Below, piece after piece: positions 1 through 6,168 of a DNA stretch of 12,405 nucleotides. Numbering within the stretch: the first letter of the stretch is position 1; the number at the start of each line of letters is the position of its first letter. This stretch comes from UBA6115 sp964629345 (GTDB taxonomy: Bacteria > Bacillota > Clostridia > Christensenellales > Aristaeellaceae). The DNA lies in assembly GCA_964629345.1 (NCBI GenBank), contig CAZVSG010000068.1:1-12405 (forward strand), given 5' to 3'. The notes beneath the pieces were generated by a model. It did no database searches and had not been told where the DNA came from. It worked only from the letters and a program-made list of their open reading frames with translations. The position numbers were made by a program, and so were the translations under genes.

Positions 1-797
1 TCCTGGAACAGGTCTTTCCTGAGCAGGAGGATGTTCAGCTGGCGGCTGACCTCATCCTCATCCGCGCCCAGCAGGGAAGCGGCCTTCATGATCAGCTGGT
101 CCTTGTTCATGCAGGTGTGCCCGATGGAGCCCGCGGCATCCTGCAGCACGTACTTGATCCCCGACTGCATCCGGAACTCGCTGTTTTTGGGGATGCCCAG
201 CGACAGCGCGATCCGGTCGGCCGTCAGGAAACCGACGCCTTCGATCTCGTCGATCAGGCGGTAAGGGTTCTGCCGGATCAGGGCTTCGGCCTGTTCGCGG
301 TAGCATTTGTTGATTTTGGCTGAAAGGGATGGGCTGATGCCGTATTTCTGAAGGAACAGGAAGGTGCTCCGGCTGGCCTGCTGCTCCTGAAAGCTTTCGG
401 CGATCTGCTTCATGCGGATCCTGCCGATTTTGGGGACCTCCAGAAGACGCTCCGGCTGTGTGCTGAGTACTTCCAGGGTGTCTTTGCCGAACGCTTCCAC
501 GATCAGCCGCGCGGTGCTGGGCCCTACGCCCCTGATGAGGCCGGAACCAAGGTAGGTCTCCATGGCGCTGAGTGTCTGCGGGGCTTCGATGCGAAAACCG
601 GAACTCTTGAACTGCCGGCCGTACTGCGGATGATGCGTCCAGGAGCCTTCCAACTCAATGACCTCACCCTCTGTAAGCTCAGGCAGGGCGCCGGTGACCG
701 TCGTGATCCCCTCAGAGGTCCTGACGGAAATCACGCTGTATCCATTCTCTTCATTTCGAAACAGAGTGCCGGATACCTTGCCGCGCAGTTTCTCCAA
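1..797 (-). CDS. recD2: RecD2-type ATP-dependent DNA helicase, N-terminal part (cut by window edge)
   Basis: The first 265 codons are visible; the rest lies beyond the left edge. RecD2 proteins are SF1 5'-3' helicases of about 730-850 residues found in bacteria without RecBCD, acting in DNA repair. Seen here: an OB-like N-terminal region (about residues 1-75, with the motif GYSVISV), then helix-hairpin-helix segments (LIRGVGPSTARLI near 87-99, VPKIGRIRMKQI near 121-132, IEGVGFLTADRIAL near 185-198). This order is typical of the RecD/TraA-type N-terminus. The Walker A and motor domains are not in the window, so helicase activity is assumed from the family. The start is TTG at 797: AGGAGG lies 5 nt upstream, and an in-frame TGA lies just upstream with no ATG between. 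It is divergent from the malic enzyme gene, with its own promoter. Confidence 0.88.
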   Translation of the reverse strand, partial: MEKLRGKVSGTLFRNEENGYSVISVRTSEGITTVTGALPELTEGEVIELEGSWTHHPQYGRQFKSSGFRIEAPQTLSAMETYLGSGLIRGVGPSTARLIVEAFGKDTLEVLSTQPERLLEVPKIGRIRMKQIAESFQEQQASRSTFLFLQKYGISPSLSAKINKCYREQAEALIRQNPYRLIDEIEGVGFLTADRIALSLGIPKNSEFRMQSGIKYVLQDAAGSIGHTCMNKDQLIMKAASLLGADEDEVSRQLNILLLRKDLFQ

Positions 798-821
798 AGC
801 GCCCTCCTGCTGTTTTATGTG

Positions 822-850
822 ATTATATCAACAAGCATCCCTGAAGTAAA
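822..850 (-). promoter_or_regulatory. sigma-A-like promoter of recD2 with extended -10
   Basis: On the minus strand a perfect TATAAT (822-827) is preceded by TGA, which makes an extended -10 (TGnTATAAT). A -35-like TTTACT (845-850) sits 17 bp upstream. Transcription would start about 15-20 nt before the AGGAGG of recD2. Identified by motif only. Confidence 0.7.
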
Positions 851-871
851 TTGATCGGCTTTCGCATGCGG

Positions 872-900
872 TTGACACCCCGGACCTGCTGTGATAGCCT
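872..900 (+). promoter_or_regulatory. sigma-A-like promoter of the malic enzyme gene
   Basis: A consensus TTGACA (872-877) is followed by a 17-bp spacer and a weak -10 TAGCCT (895-900). The -10 is preceded by TGA, giving an extended -10 that may compensate for its 3/6 match. It lies about 20 bp from the -35 of the divergent recD2 promoter, so the two polymerase sites nearly touch and may influence each other. Confidence 0.6.
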
Positions 901-934
901 TTTTTGGAGTACTGAGATATTTGGAGGGATCGCT

Positions 935-2113
935 TTGGACGTACAGAAAGAATCCTTGCGCCTGCACAGGGAATGGGGCGGCAAGATCGAAGTGGTGGCG
1001 CGCGTTCCGGTCAGCAACGCGCGGGAACTGTCCCTGGCCTATACACCCGGCGTCGCGGAGCCCTGCCTGCAGATCCAAAAGGATTATCCGCTTTCATTTG
1101 ACCTCACCAGGCGCAATAACCTGGTCGCGGTGATCACCGACGGTACCGCGGTATTGGGCCTGGGGGACATCGGGCCTGAAGCCGGGATGCCAGTCATGGA
1201 GGGCAAGTGCGCGCTTTTCAAGGCCTTCGGCAATGTGGACGCCTTCCCGCTGTGCCTGAGGACCAAGGACGTGGATGAGATCGTCAGGACCGTCTATCTG
1301 ATCTCCGGATCTTTCGGCGGGATCAACCTGGAGGACATCGCGGCCCCGCGCTGCTTCGAAATTGAAAGACGGCTTCAGGAACTGTGCGATATCCCGATTT
1401 TCCACGACGACCAGCATGGGACTGCGATCGTGGCCGGCGCGGCGCTGATCAACGCGCTGAAGATCGTGGGGAAGGAGATCGGCAGGCTGAAGATCGTCAT
1501 TTCCGGCGCGGGCGCGGCCGGTATCGCCATCGCCAAACACCTGCTGGCCATGGGCGCAGGCCCGGCGGAGATGTACCTGGTCAACCGGAAGGGCATCCTC
1601 TACGGTGGCCGGGAAGACCTGGCCGCCGACCAGGCTGAACTCTGCCGGCAGATCAACCCTTCACGGTTCAAAGGAAGCCTTGCGGACGCCATGCGCGGTG
1701 CGGACGTCTTCCTGGGCGTGTCCGGTCCGGGGCTGGTAACCGGGGAAATGGTCAGATCGATGGCAAAGGATTCGATCCTCTTCCCGATGGCCAACCCCAC
1801 GCCGGAGATCTTCCCGGAGGAAGCCAGGGCTGCCGGCGCGCGGATCATCGGGACGGGACGCAGCGATTTCCCCAACCAGATCAACAACGTGCTGGCCTTC
1901 CCGGGTATCTTCCGCGGCGCGCTGGACGTCCGCGCTTCCCGCATCAACCACGAGATGCACATGGCGGCCAGCGAGGCCATCGCAGGGCTGATCTCCCCGG
2001 ATGAACTGAGCGAGGAGTACATCATCCCGCAGGCTTTTGACAAGCGGGTGGGCCAGGCTGTGGCCCAAGCTGTCGCAAACGCGGCGCGGGAAACTGGCGT
2101 GGCGAGGATCTGA
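935..2113 (+). CDS. NAD(P)-dependent malic enzyme (malate to pyruvate + CO2)
   Basis: 392 residues, the usual size of the short bacterial malic enzymes without a C-terminal phosphotransacetylase domain. It oxidatively decarboxylates malate to pyruvate in the cytoplasm. Visible signatures: LSLAYTPGVAEPC (about 32-44, catalytic Tyr), MPVMEGK (catalytic Lys near 91), NLEDI (near 131-135) and FHDDQHGT (near 156-163) with the metal-binding acidic residues, a Rossmann loop GAGAAG (191-196) for NAD(P), and the conserved MANPTPE segment. Cofactor preference cannot be read from the sequence. Start TTG at 935 is preferred over longer in-frame options: GGAGGG lies about 7 nt upstream, the promoter lies just before it, and the product then begins like other family members (KESLRLHREWGGKIEVV). 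Monocistronic, with a terminator directly after it. Confidence 0.93.
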   Translation: MDVQKESLRLHREWGGKIEVVARVPVSNARELSLAYTPGVAEPCLQIQKDYPLSFDLTRRNNLVAVITDGTAVLGLGDIGPEAGMPVMEGKCALFKAFGNVDAFPLCLRTKDVDEIVRTVYLISGSFGGINLEDIAAPRCFEIERRLQELCDIPIFHDDQHGTAIVAGAALINALKIVGKEIGRLKIVISGAGAAGIAIAKHLLAMGAGPAEMYLVNRKGILYGGREDLAADQAELCRQINPSRFKGSLADAMRGADVFLGVSGPGLVTGEMVRSMAKDSILFPMANPTPEIFPEEARAAGARIIGTGRSDFPNQINNVLAFPGIFRGALDVRASRINHEMHMAASEAIAGLISPDELSEEYIIPQAFDKRVGQAVAQAVANAARETGVARI

Positions 2114-2138
2114 CAGCCATTTCTGTCTATACGATCAT

Positions 2139-2163
2139 TGGGCCCGAAGCCGGGCTCATTTTT
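2139..2163 (+). terminator. intrinsic terminator of the malic enzyme gene
   Basis: An 8-bp stem (2139-2146 with 2151-2158, one G-T pair) closes a 4-nt AAGC loop and is followed by five T (2159-2163). It starts 26 bp after the malic enzyme stop codon. Confidence 0.8.
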
Positions 2164-2164
2164 A

Positions 2165-2179
2165 TACAGTACAGTACAG
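2165..2179 (+). repeat. three tandem copies of TACAG
   Basis: TACAG occurs three times in a row, directly after the malic enzyme terminator and just before the palindrome GCGATCGC (2180-2187). It is too short to assign a role and may be chance or replication slippage. Confidence 0.5.
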
Positions 2180-2306
2180 GCGATCGCGTCAGGCTTTCTC
2201 CGGCATCCCTTTTGCGTTCATTTCTCCTGTGACCGGTCATCGAGCCTGGAGGTGAAGTGAACCATCCTCGGCACCTCAGCACCGTTTGATGCGGTACGCA
2301 CGATCG

Positions 2307-2375
2307 TTCTTCCAGCGTCAGTTCGCCTGATCTGAGCAGCGGTTCCATCGAATAGGTGCTCAGGCCGATCCTCAT
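2307..2375 (-). pseudogene. N-terminal remnant of a sugar phosphate isomerase/epimerase gene
   Basis: From ATG at 2375, preceded by an AAGAGG-type ribosome binding site, the minus strand reads MRIGLSTYSMEPLLRSGE followed by LTLEE. From memory this is how the AP-endonuclease-like TIM-barrel sugar phosphate isomerase/epimerases (COG1082) of gut Firmicutes begin, including the first beta strand (IGLSTYS). After about residue 23 the frame continues to 2127 without further resemblance (Cys, Arg and Pro rich). It therefore looks like a gene whose body has been deleted or replaced. Full-length family members have about 260-300 residues. The match is short, so chance cannot be excluded. Confidence 0.4.
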
Positions 2376-2397
2376 GGCTGCCTCTTAAGTTTCCATT

Positions 2398-2526
2398 TTA
2401 TAGGCTTTGCATGAATACTGCCCTCTGCTTCACGGTTTTCAAGGGATCGGACAGGAATACGCAAAGTTCGGCCATAAACGCGGAGACCAGTATGATTGGT
2501 ACGCCGTCGGCTTTACATTTGGCCAT
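2398..2526 (-). other. short minus-strand reading frame (42 codons), possible C-terminal gene remnant
   Basis: Reads MAKCKADGVPIILVSAF, then a hydrophobic and amphipathic stretch ending in FMQSL and TAA. It ends 22 bp before the ATG of the isomerase-like remnant, in the spacing and orientation expected of an upstream operon neighbour. It could be the tail of a degraded gene, but I recognise no family and see no convincing ribosome binding site. Its 5' end overlaps the ileS promoter, so it is unlikely to be an active gene. Low confidence. Confidence 0.2.
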
Positions 2527-2540
2527 ATATCAGGCATAAT
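2512..2540 (+). promoter_or_regulatory. sigma-A-like promoter of the ileS T-box transcript
   Basis: TTTACA (2512-2517) and CATAAT (2535-2540) are separated by exactly 17 bp, and each matches the consensus at 5 of 6 positions. A start near 2547 falls right at the 5' side of T-box Stem I. Confidence 0.75.
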
Positions 2541-2546
2541 AAAACG

Positions 2547-2747
2547 GCGATGAGGGGGACGGGCGCCGGATTGATTCCTGAAGCGAGCCGGGGAGGGTGT
2601 GAGCCCGGCAGGATGAGCGGCGGCAGATCACCCCGGAGCATGGGCCAATCCCCCACGGCAGCCCGCCGTTAACGGGTCAGAGCGGGCGCTTTGCGCCAAC
2701 CTGGGTGGTACCGCGGATTTTCCGTCCCAATGGGGACGGTTTTTTTT
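2547..2747 (+). promoter_or_regulatory. isoleucine-specific T-box riboswitch of ileS
   Basis: A transcriptional T-box leader. It binds tRNA-Ile; when the tRNA is uncharged, an antiterminator forms and ileS is transcribed. Seen: a possible Stem I base (GGGGG 2554-2558 with CCCCC 2650-2654), an apical stem GCCGGG (2587-2592) with CCCGGC (2604-2609), and an AUC (Ile) specifier at 2627-2629 followed by ACC. A hairpin GGCGC-TTT-GCGCC lies at 2685-2697. The highly conserved T-box TGGGTGGTACCGCGG is at 2702-2716. The UGGN bulge is UGGU (2706-2709), whose U would pair with discriminator A73 of tRNA-Ile. An intrinsic terminator at 2722-2747 completes it. The boundaries are approximate because the fold was done by eye. 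Confidence 0.95.
2722..2747 (+). terminator. regulatory intrinsic terminator of the ileS T-box
   Basis: A 7-bp stem CCGTCCC/GGGACGG with loop AATG is followed by eight T (2740-2747), immediately before the ileS ribosome binding site. It is the default-off structure of the leader. Confidence 0.9.
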
Positions 2748-2758
2748 GGAGGAAATGG

Positions 2759-5700
2759 ATGTATCAGAAGGTATCAAGCGACATGGACTTCGCCTCCCGC
2801 GAACGGGAGATATCCCGTTTCTGGAAAGAGAACGGGATCATGAAGAAAAGCCTGGAGCGCAACCAGGGCAAGGAACGCTTCACCTTCTATGAGGGACCGC
2901 CGACCGCCAACGGCAAGCCGCACATCGGCCACGTCCTGACGCGCTCGATGAAGGACCTGTTCCCGCGTTATCAGTCGATGAAGGGCAAGGACGTGTTCCG
3001 CATCGGCGGATGGGACACGCACGGCCTGCCGGTCGAGCTTGAGGTGGAAAAGAAGCTGGGGATCAACGGCAAGGACCAGATCGAGGCCTATGGCATCGAG
3101 CCCTTTATCCAGGAGTGCAAGAAGTCGGTCTGGAAGTACCTCCGGGAATGGGAGGACATGTCTGACCGCGTCGCGTTCTGGGTGGACATGGACAAGGCCT
3201 ACGTCACCTATTACGACTCCTATATCGAGTCTGTCTGGTGGAGCCTGAAGCAGATCGCGGACAAGGGGCTCCTGTACAGGGGGCACAAGGTCGTTCCCTA
3301 CTGCCCGCGCTGCGGGACGGCCCTGTCCAGCCACGAGGTGGCGCAGGGATATAAGGAAGTGGAGGAGTATTCCGCTTTTGTGCGCTTCCCGGTGGCGGGG
3401 GAGAAGGACACCTACCTGCTGGCCTGGACGACCACGCCCTGGACGCTGCCCTCCAACGTCGCGCTGTGCGTGAATGAGAAGGAGGAGTACTCGCGCTTCA
3501 GGCTGGGCGGTGATACGTTCATCATGGCCAGCGAACTGATCCCGAGCCTGTTTTCAGAGGCGGACAGAGGGGAGATGCAGATGCTCGGCCGCTTCCGGGG
3601 ATCCAAGCTGCTGGGGACGGAGTACATCCCGCTGTGGCCGCTGGTGAAGCCGGAAGAGAAGGCGTTTTATGTCGTGGGTGACAGCTACGTGACGCTGACG
3701 GACGGTACCGGCATCGTGCACATCGCCCCGGCCTTCGGCGAGGATGACGCGCGCATCGGGCGCGAAAACAATCTGCCGTTCGTGCAACTGGTCGATCCGC
3801 AGGGCAGCTTCGTCAAGGACACGCCCTGGGCTGGAGTCTACATCAAGGATGCGGATCCCCTCATCTTTGAGGACCTCAGATCACGAGGCCTGCTTCAGAA
3901 AAGAGCGCTGTATACACACAACTACCCGCACTGCTGGCGCTGTGACACCCCGCTGATGTATTTCGCCCGTTCCACCTGGTTCATCCGGATGACCGAGGTG
4001 AGGGACAGCCTGACGGAGAACAACCGCAGCATCTCCTGGTATCCTGAGAACATCAGGGACGGCCGGATGGGCAATTTCGTGGAGAACGTCCTTGACTGGG
4101 CGCTCTCCCGCGAACGCTACTGGGGCACTCCTTTGCCGGTCTGGATCTGTGACAAGGGGCACCAGCACGTTGTCGGCAGCCGCAGGGAACTGGAAGAGAT
4201 GAGCCTGAATCCCCTTGATGATCTGAAGGAACTGCACCGCCCGTACATCGACCAGGTGATCCTCCGCTGCCCGGAGTGCGGTGGCGGGATGCGCCGCACC
4301 AGGGAGGTCATCGACTGCTGGTACGACTCCGGCTCCATGCCCTTTGCGCAGTGGCATTACCCCTTTGAAAACAGCGAGGTCTTCAGGGGCCGTTTCCCGG
4401 CCGACTTCATCTCCGAGGCTGTTGACCAGACGCGCGGCTGGTTCTACTCCCTCCTTGCCATCGGCACGCTGGTCTTTGACCGCGCCCCTTATCAGAACTG
4501 CCTTGTTCTGGGCCATGTCCAGGACAAGGACGGGCGCAAGATGTCCAAGCACCTTGGGAATGTTGTGGATCCCTGGAGCGTGATCGACAAGTTCGGCGCT
4601 GACGCCGTCCGCTGGTACTTCTACACGGCCGGCGCGCCCTGGCTGCCCAGCCGGTTCTATGACGAGGCGGTGAGCGAGGCGCAGCGCAAATACATGAGCA
4701 CGCTGTGGAATACCTATGCCTTCTATGTGCTGTATGCCGAGATCGACGGCTTTGTCCCGAAGGAGCATCCGCTGGATCAGACCAAACTCACCCTGATGGA
4801 CAGATGGATCCTAAGCCGCCTCAATTCCACGGTCAGGACAGTCGATGAGGGACTGTCAAGCTATAAGGTGCCGGAAAGCGCCAATGCCATCAGCGAACTG
4901 GTGGATGATCTGTCCAACTGGTACGTGCGGCGCGGGCGCTCCCGCTTCTGGGGCACCGGCATGGCGTCTGACAAGGAGGCTGCCTTCGCGACGCTGTATA
5001 CGGTGCTGGAGACCATTGTCCGCCTGTCCGCTCCGTTCACGCCTTTCCTGTCTGAGGCCATCTACCAGAACATCGTGCGCGGCGCGGACAGCGACGCCCC
5101 GGAGTCCGTCCATCTGTGCGATTACCCGGTCTATGACCAAGGGATGATGGATCCTGACATGGAGCGCCAGATGGCGGCGCTGCTGGAAGTGGTGCAGCTG
5201 GGACGCGCCTGCCGCAGCCTGGCCGGGCTGAAAGTCCGCCAGCCGCTGAGCCGGCTGCTGATCAAGGGGCCGGACCTTCATCAGGAGTATCAGGAACTGG
5301 CGCGCGACGAGCTGAATGTCAAGGAGATCATCCTGACGAATGACGCGAACGCCTTTGCCGCTTATCGCCTGAAACCGCAGCTGCGCACCCTTGGTCCGCG
5401 CTTCGGCAAGCGCCTTGGCCGTATCAGCCAGTTCCTGGCGGAAGCGGACGGCGCCGCCGCATCGGCGGCCTTCGATCGCGGGGAGAAGTTGACGCTGGAT
5501 CTTGACGGTGAGGCGATCGATCTGAGCGCGGAAGACGTGCTCATCGAGGTCGTCAGGAAGGAAGGCCTGGTGTCGCAGGAAGGCCGCGGAGTGACTGTGG
5601 GGATCCTGACAGAGCTGACCCCGGACCTCATCCGTGAAGGGTATGCCAGAGAGGTGATCAGCAAGCTGCAGACCATGCGCAAGGACGCGGGATTTGACGT

Positions 5701-5890
5701 GACGGACCGCATCCATGCCGCCTATGAGGCGGATGAGGAACTCAGCCATGCCCTCCAAGTCTTTTCGGCGATGGTGAGCGGCGTCGTGCTGGCCAGGACG
5801 CTCACCCCGGGGAAGGGACCGGAGAATGCCTATGCCCAGGAATGGGATATCAACGGTAAAAAGGCGGTCCTTGCGGTCTGGAAGGACTGA
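2759..5890 (+). CDS. ileS: isoleucyl-tRNA synthetase, long eukaryote-like type (IleRS2)
   Basis: 1043 residues. It charges tRNA-Ile with isoleucine in the cytoplasm (class I synthetase). Seen: HIGH motif as GKPHIGH (55-58), GGWDTHGLPVE (near 82-92), CP1 editing domain with TTTPWTLPSN (near 223) and GTGIVHIAPAFGEDD (near 317), DWALSRERYWGTPLP (near 445), and the second catalytic motif KMSKH (594-598) with His in place of the usual Ser. Cys pairs CPRC (near 181) and CPECGG (near 504) may bind zinc. The C-terminal part (LTPDLIREGYAREV..LQTMRKDAGF) matches the DUF5915-type tail of type 2 enzymes rather than the zinc-finger tail of the E. coli type. The length (about 1040 versus 920-940) agrees. 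Start ATG at 2759 is set by GGAGGA 5 nt upstream; a longer in-frame ATG at 2705 lies inside the T-box and is rejected. Type 2 IleRS is known for low mupirocin sensitivity in some species, which cannot be judged here. Confidence 0.96.
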   Translation: MYQKVSSDMDFASREREISRFWKENGIMKKSLERNQGKERFTFYEGPPTANGKPHIGHVLTRSMKDLFPRYQSMKGKDVFRIGGWDTHGLPVELEVEKKLGINGKDQIEAYGIEPFIQECKKSVWKYLREWEDMSDRVAFWVDMDKAYVTYYDSYIESVWWSLKQIADKGLLYRGHKVVPYCPRCGTALSSHEVAQGYKEVEEYSAFVRFPVAGEKDTYLLAWTTTPWTLPSNVALCVNEKEEYSRFRLGGDTFIMASELIPSLFSEADRGEMQMLGRFRGSKLLGTEYIPLWPLVKPEEKAFYVVGDSYVTLTDGTGIVHIAPAFGEDDARIGRENNLPFVQLVDPQGSFVKDTPWAGVYIKDADPLIFEDLRSRGLLQKRALYTHNYPHCWRCDTPLMYFARSTWFIRMTEVRDSLTENNRSISWYPENIRDGRMGNFVENVLDWALSRERYWGTPLPVWICDKGHQHVVGSRRELEEMSLNPLDDLKELHRPYIDQVILRCPECGGGMRRTREVIDCWYDSGSMPFAQWHYPFENSEVFRGRFPADFISEAVDQTRGWFYSLLAIGTLVFDRAPYQNCLVLGHVQDKDGRKMSKHLGNVVDPWSVIDKFGADAVRWYFYTAGAPWLPSRFYDEAVSEAQRKYMSTLWNTYAFYVLYAEIDGFVPKEHPLDQTKLTLMDRWILSRLNSTVRTVDEGLSSYKVPESANAISELVDDLSNWYVRRGRSRFWGTGMASDKEAAFATLYTVLETIVRLSAPFTPFLSEAIYQNIVRGADSDAPESVHLCDYPVYDQGMMDPDMERQMAALLEVVQLGRACRSLAGLKVRQPLSRLLIKGPDLHQEYQELARDELNVKEIILTNDANAFAAYRLKPQLRTLGPRFGKRLGRISQFLAEADGAAASAAFDRGEKLTLDLDGEAIDLSAEDVLIEVVRKEGLVSQEGRGVTVGILTELTPDLIREGYAREVISKLQTMRKDAGFDVTDRIHAAYEADEELSHALQVFSAMVSGVVLARTLTPGKGPENAYAQEWDINGKKAVLAVWKD

Positions 5891-5911
5891 CGGACAGGCG
5901 GAAAACAACAT

Positions 5912-5931
5912 GGGGAGGCGCAAGCCTCCCC
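5912..5931. terminator. GC-rich hairpin after ileS, possible terminator
   Basis: A perfect 8-bp stem GGGGAGGC/GCCTCCCC closes a GCAA tetraloop 21 bp after the ileS stop codon. On the plus strand it lacks a T run (TCTGTGTAG follows). On the minus strand it is followed by ATGTTGTTTT. It could therefore end leftward transcripts better than rightward ones, or only protect the ileS mRNA 3' end. Confidence 0.5.
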
Positions 5932-5987
5932 TCTGTGTAGGATGACGCTGCCTATCCCCGGACCAATACCAAACTCAATCATAACCG

Positions 5988-6085
5988 CTTTGATGAGGGG
6001 GTCTTTCTGCGCCTCCGCGTTGCCTCTTTCATTCGGCGCAGGCTCCGCTGCGCCTCATTCCCCCGGCTTAGCGGAGGCATCAAAG
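5988..6085. repeat. ~98-bp nested inverted-repeat element, MITE/REP-like
   Basis: Outer arms CTTTGATG (5988-5995) and CATCAAAG (6078-6085) are perfect inverted repeats. Inside them, GCCTCCGC (6011-6018) pairs with GCGGAGGC (6071-6078), GGGGG (5997-6001) with CCCCC (6060-6064), and GGCGCAG (6035-6041) with CTGCGCC (6048-6054) around a 6-nt loop. Not all pairs can form at once. CTGCGCCTC also occurs twice directly (6007-6015, 6048-6056). It lies between two converging genes and has no coding potential I trust, which fits a non-autonomous mobile or REP-like repeat. A family of copies is inferred, not shown. Confidence 0.45.
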
Positions 6086-6110
6086 ATTTCCACCCTATCT
6101 GTGCGTTTAC

Positions 6111-6145
6111 TCATTCGTTTAGCATATATAAGATTTGACGAATGA
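6111..6145. repeat. 8-bp inverted repeat around an AT-rich core
   Basis: TCATTCGT (6111-6118) and ACGAATGA (6138-6145) flank a 19-bp AT-rich spacer containing ATATATAA. It lies 23 bp past the manA stop. There is no T run on either side, so it is not a standard terminator. A protein binding site or the end of a mobile element would also fit. Confidence 0.35.
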
Positions 6146-6168
6146 TTGCTGTGCGTCTGACGGCTCTG

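Larger units (their letters stand above)
2164..2511. other. gene-poor stretch with likely gene debris
   Basis: About 350 bp between the malic enzyme terminator and the ileS promoter. No complete gene is visible on either strand. What it holds: the pentamer repeat, the GCGATCGC palindrome, the apparent N-terminal remnant of a sugar isomerase gene on the minus strand (2307-2375), and part of a short minus-strand reading frame (2398-2526). The part 2188-2306 shows nothing I can assign. Confidence 0.5.

Noticed and set aside
2705..2758. 18-codon N-terminal extension of ileS from ATG 2705
   Set aside because: It lies inside the T-box and terminator stem. GGAGGA and ATG at 2759 give a normal IleRS start.
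4856..5923. 355-codon minus-strand reading frame inside ileS
   Set aside because: It is antisense to well-conserved ileS codons. Its Arg/Gln/His/Leu-rich translation has no domain and reflects the GC-rich third positions of ileS.
5942..6145. 67-codon plus-strand reading frame in the ileS-manA spacer
   Set aside because: It runs through the nested inverted repeats, has no ribosome binding site, and its composition follows from the repeat structure.
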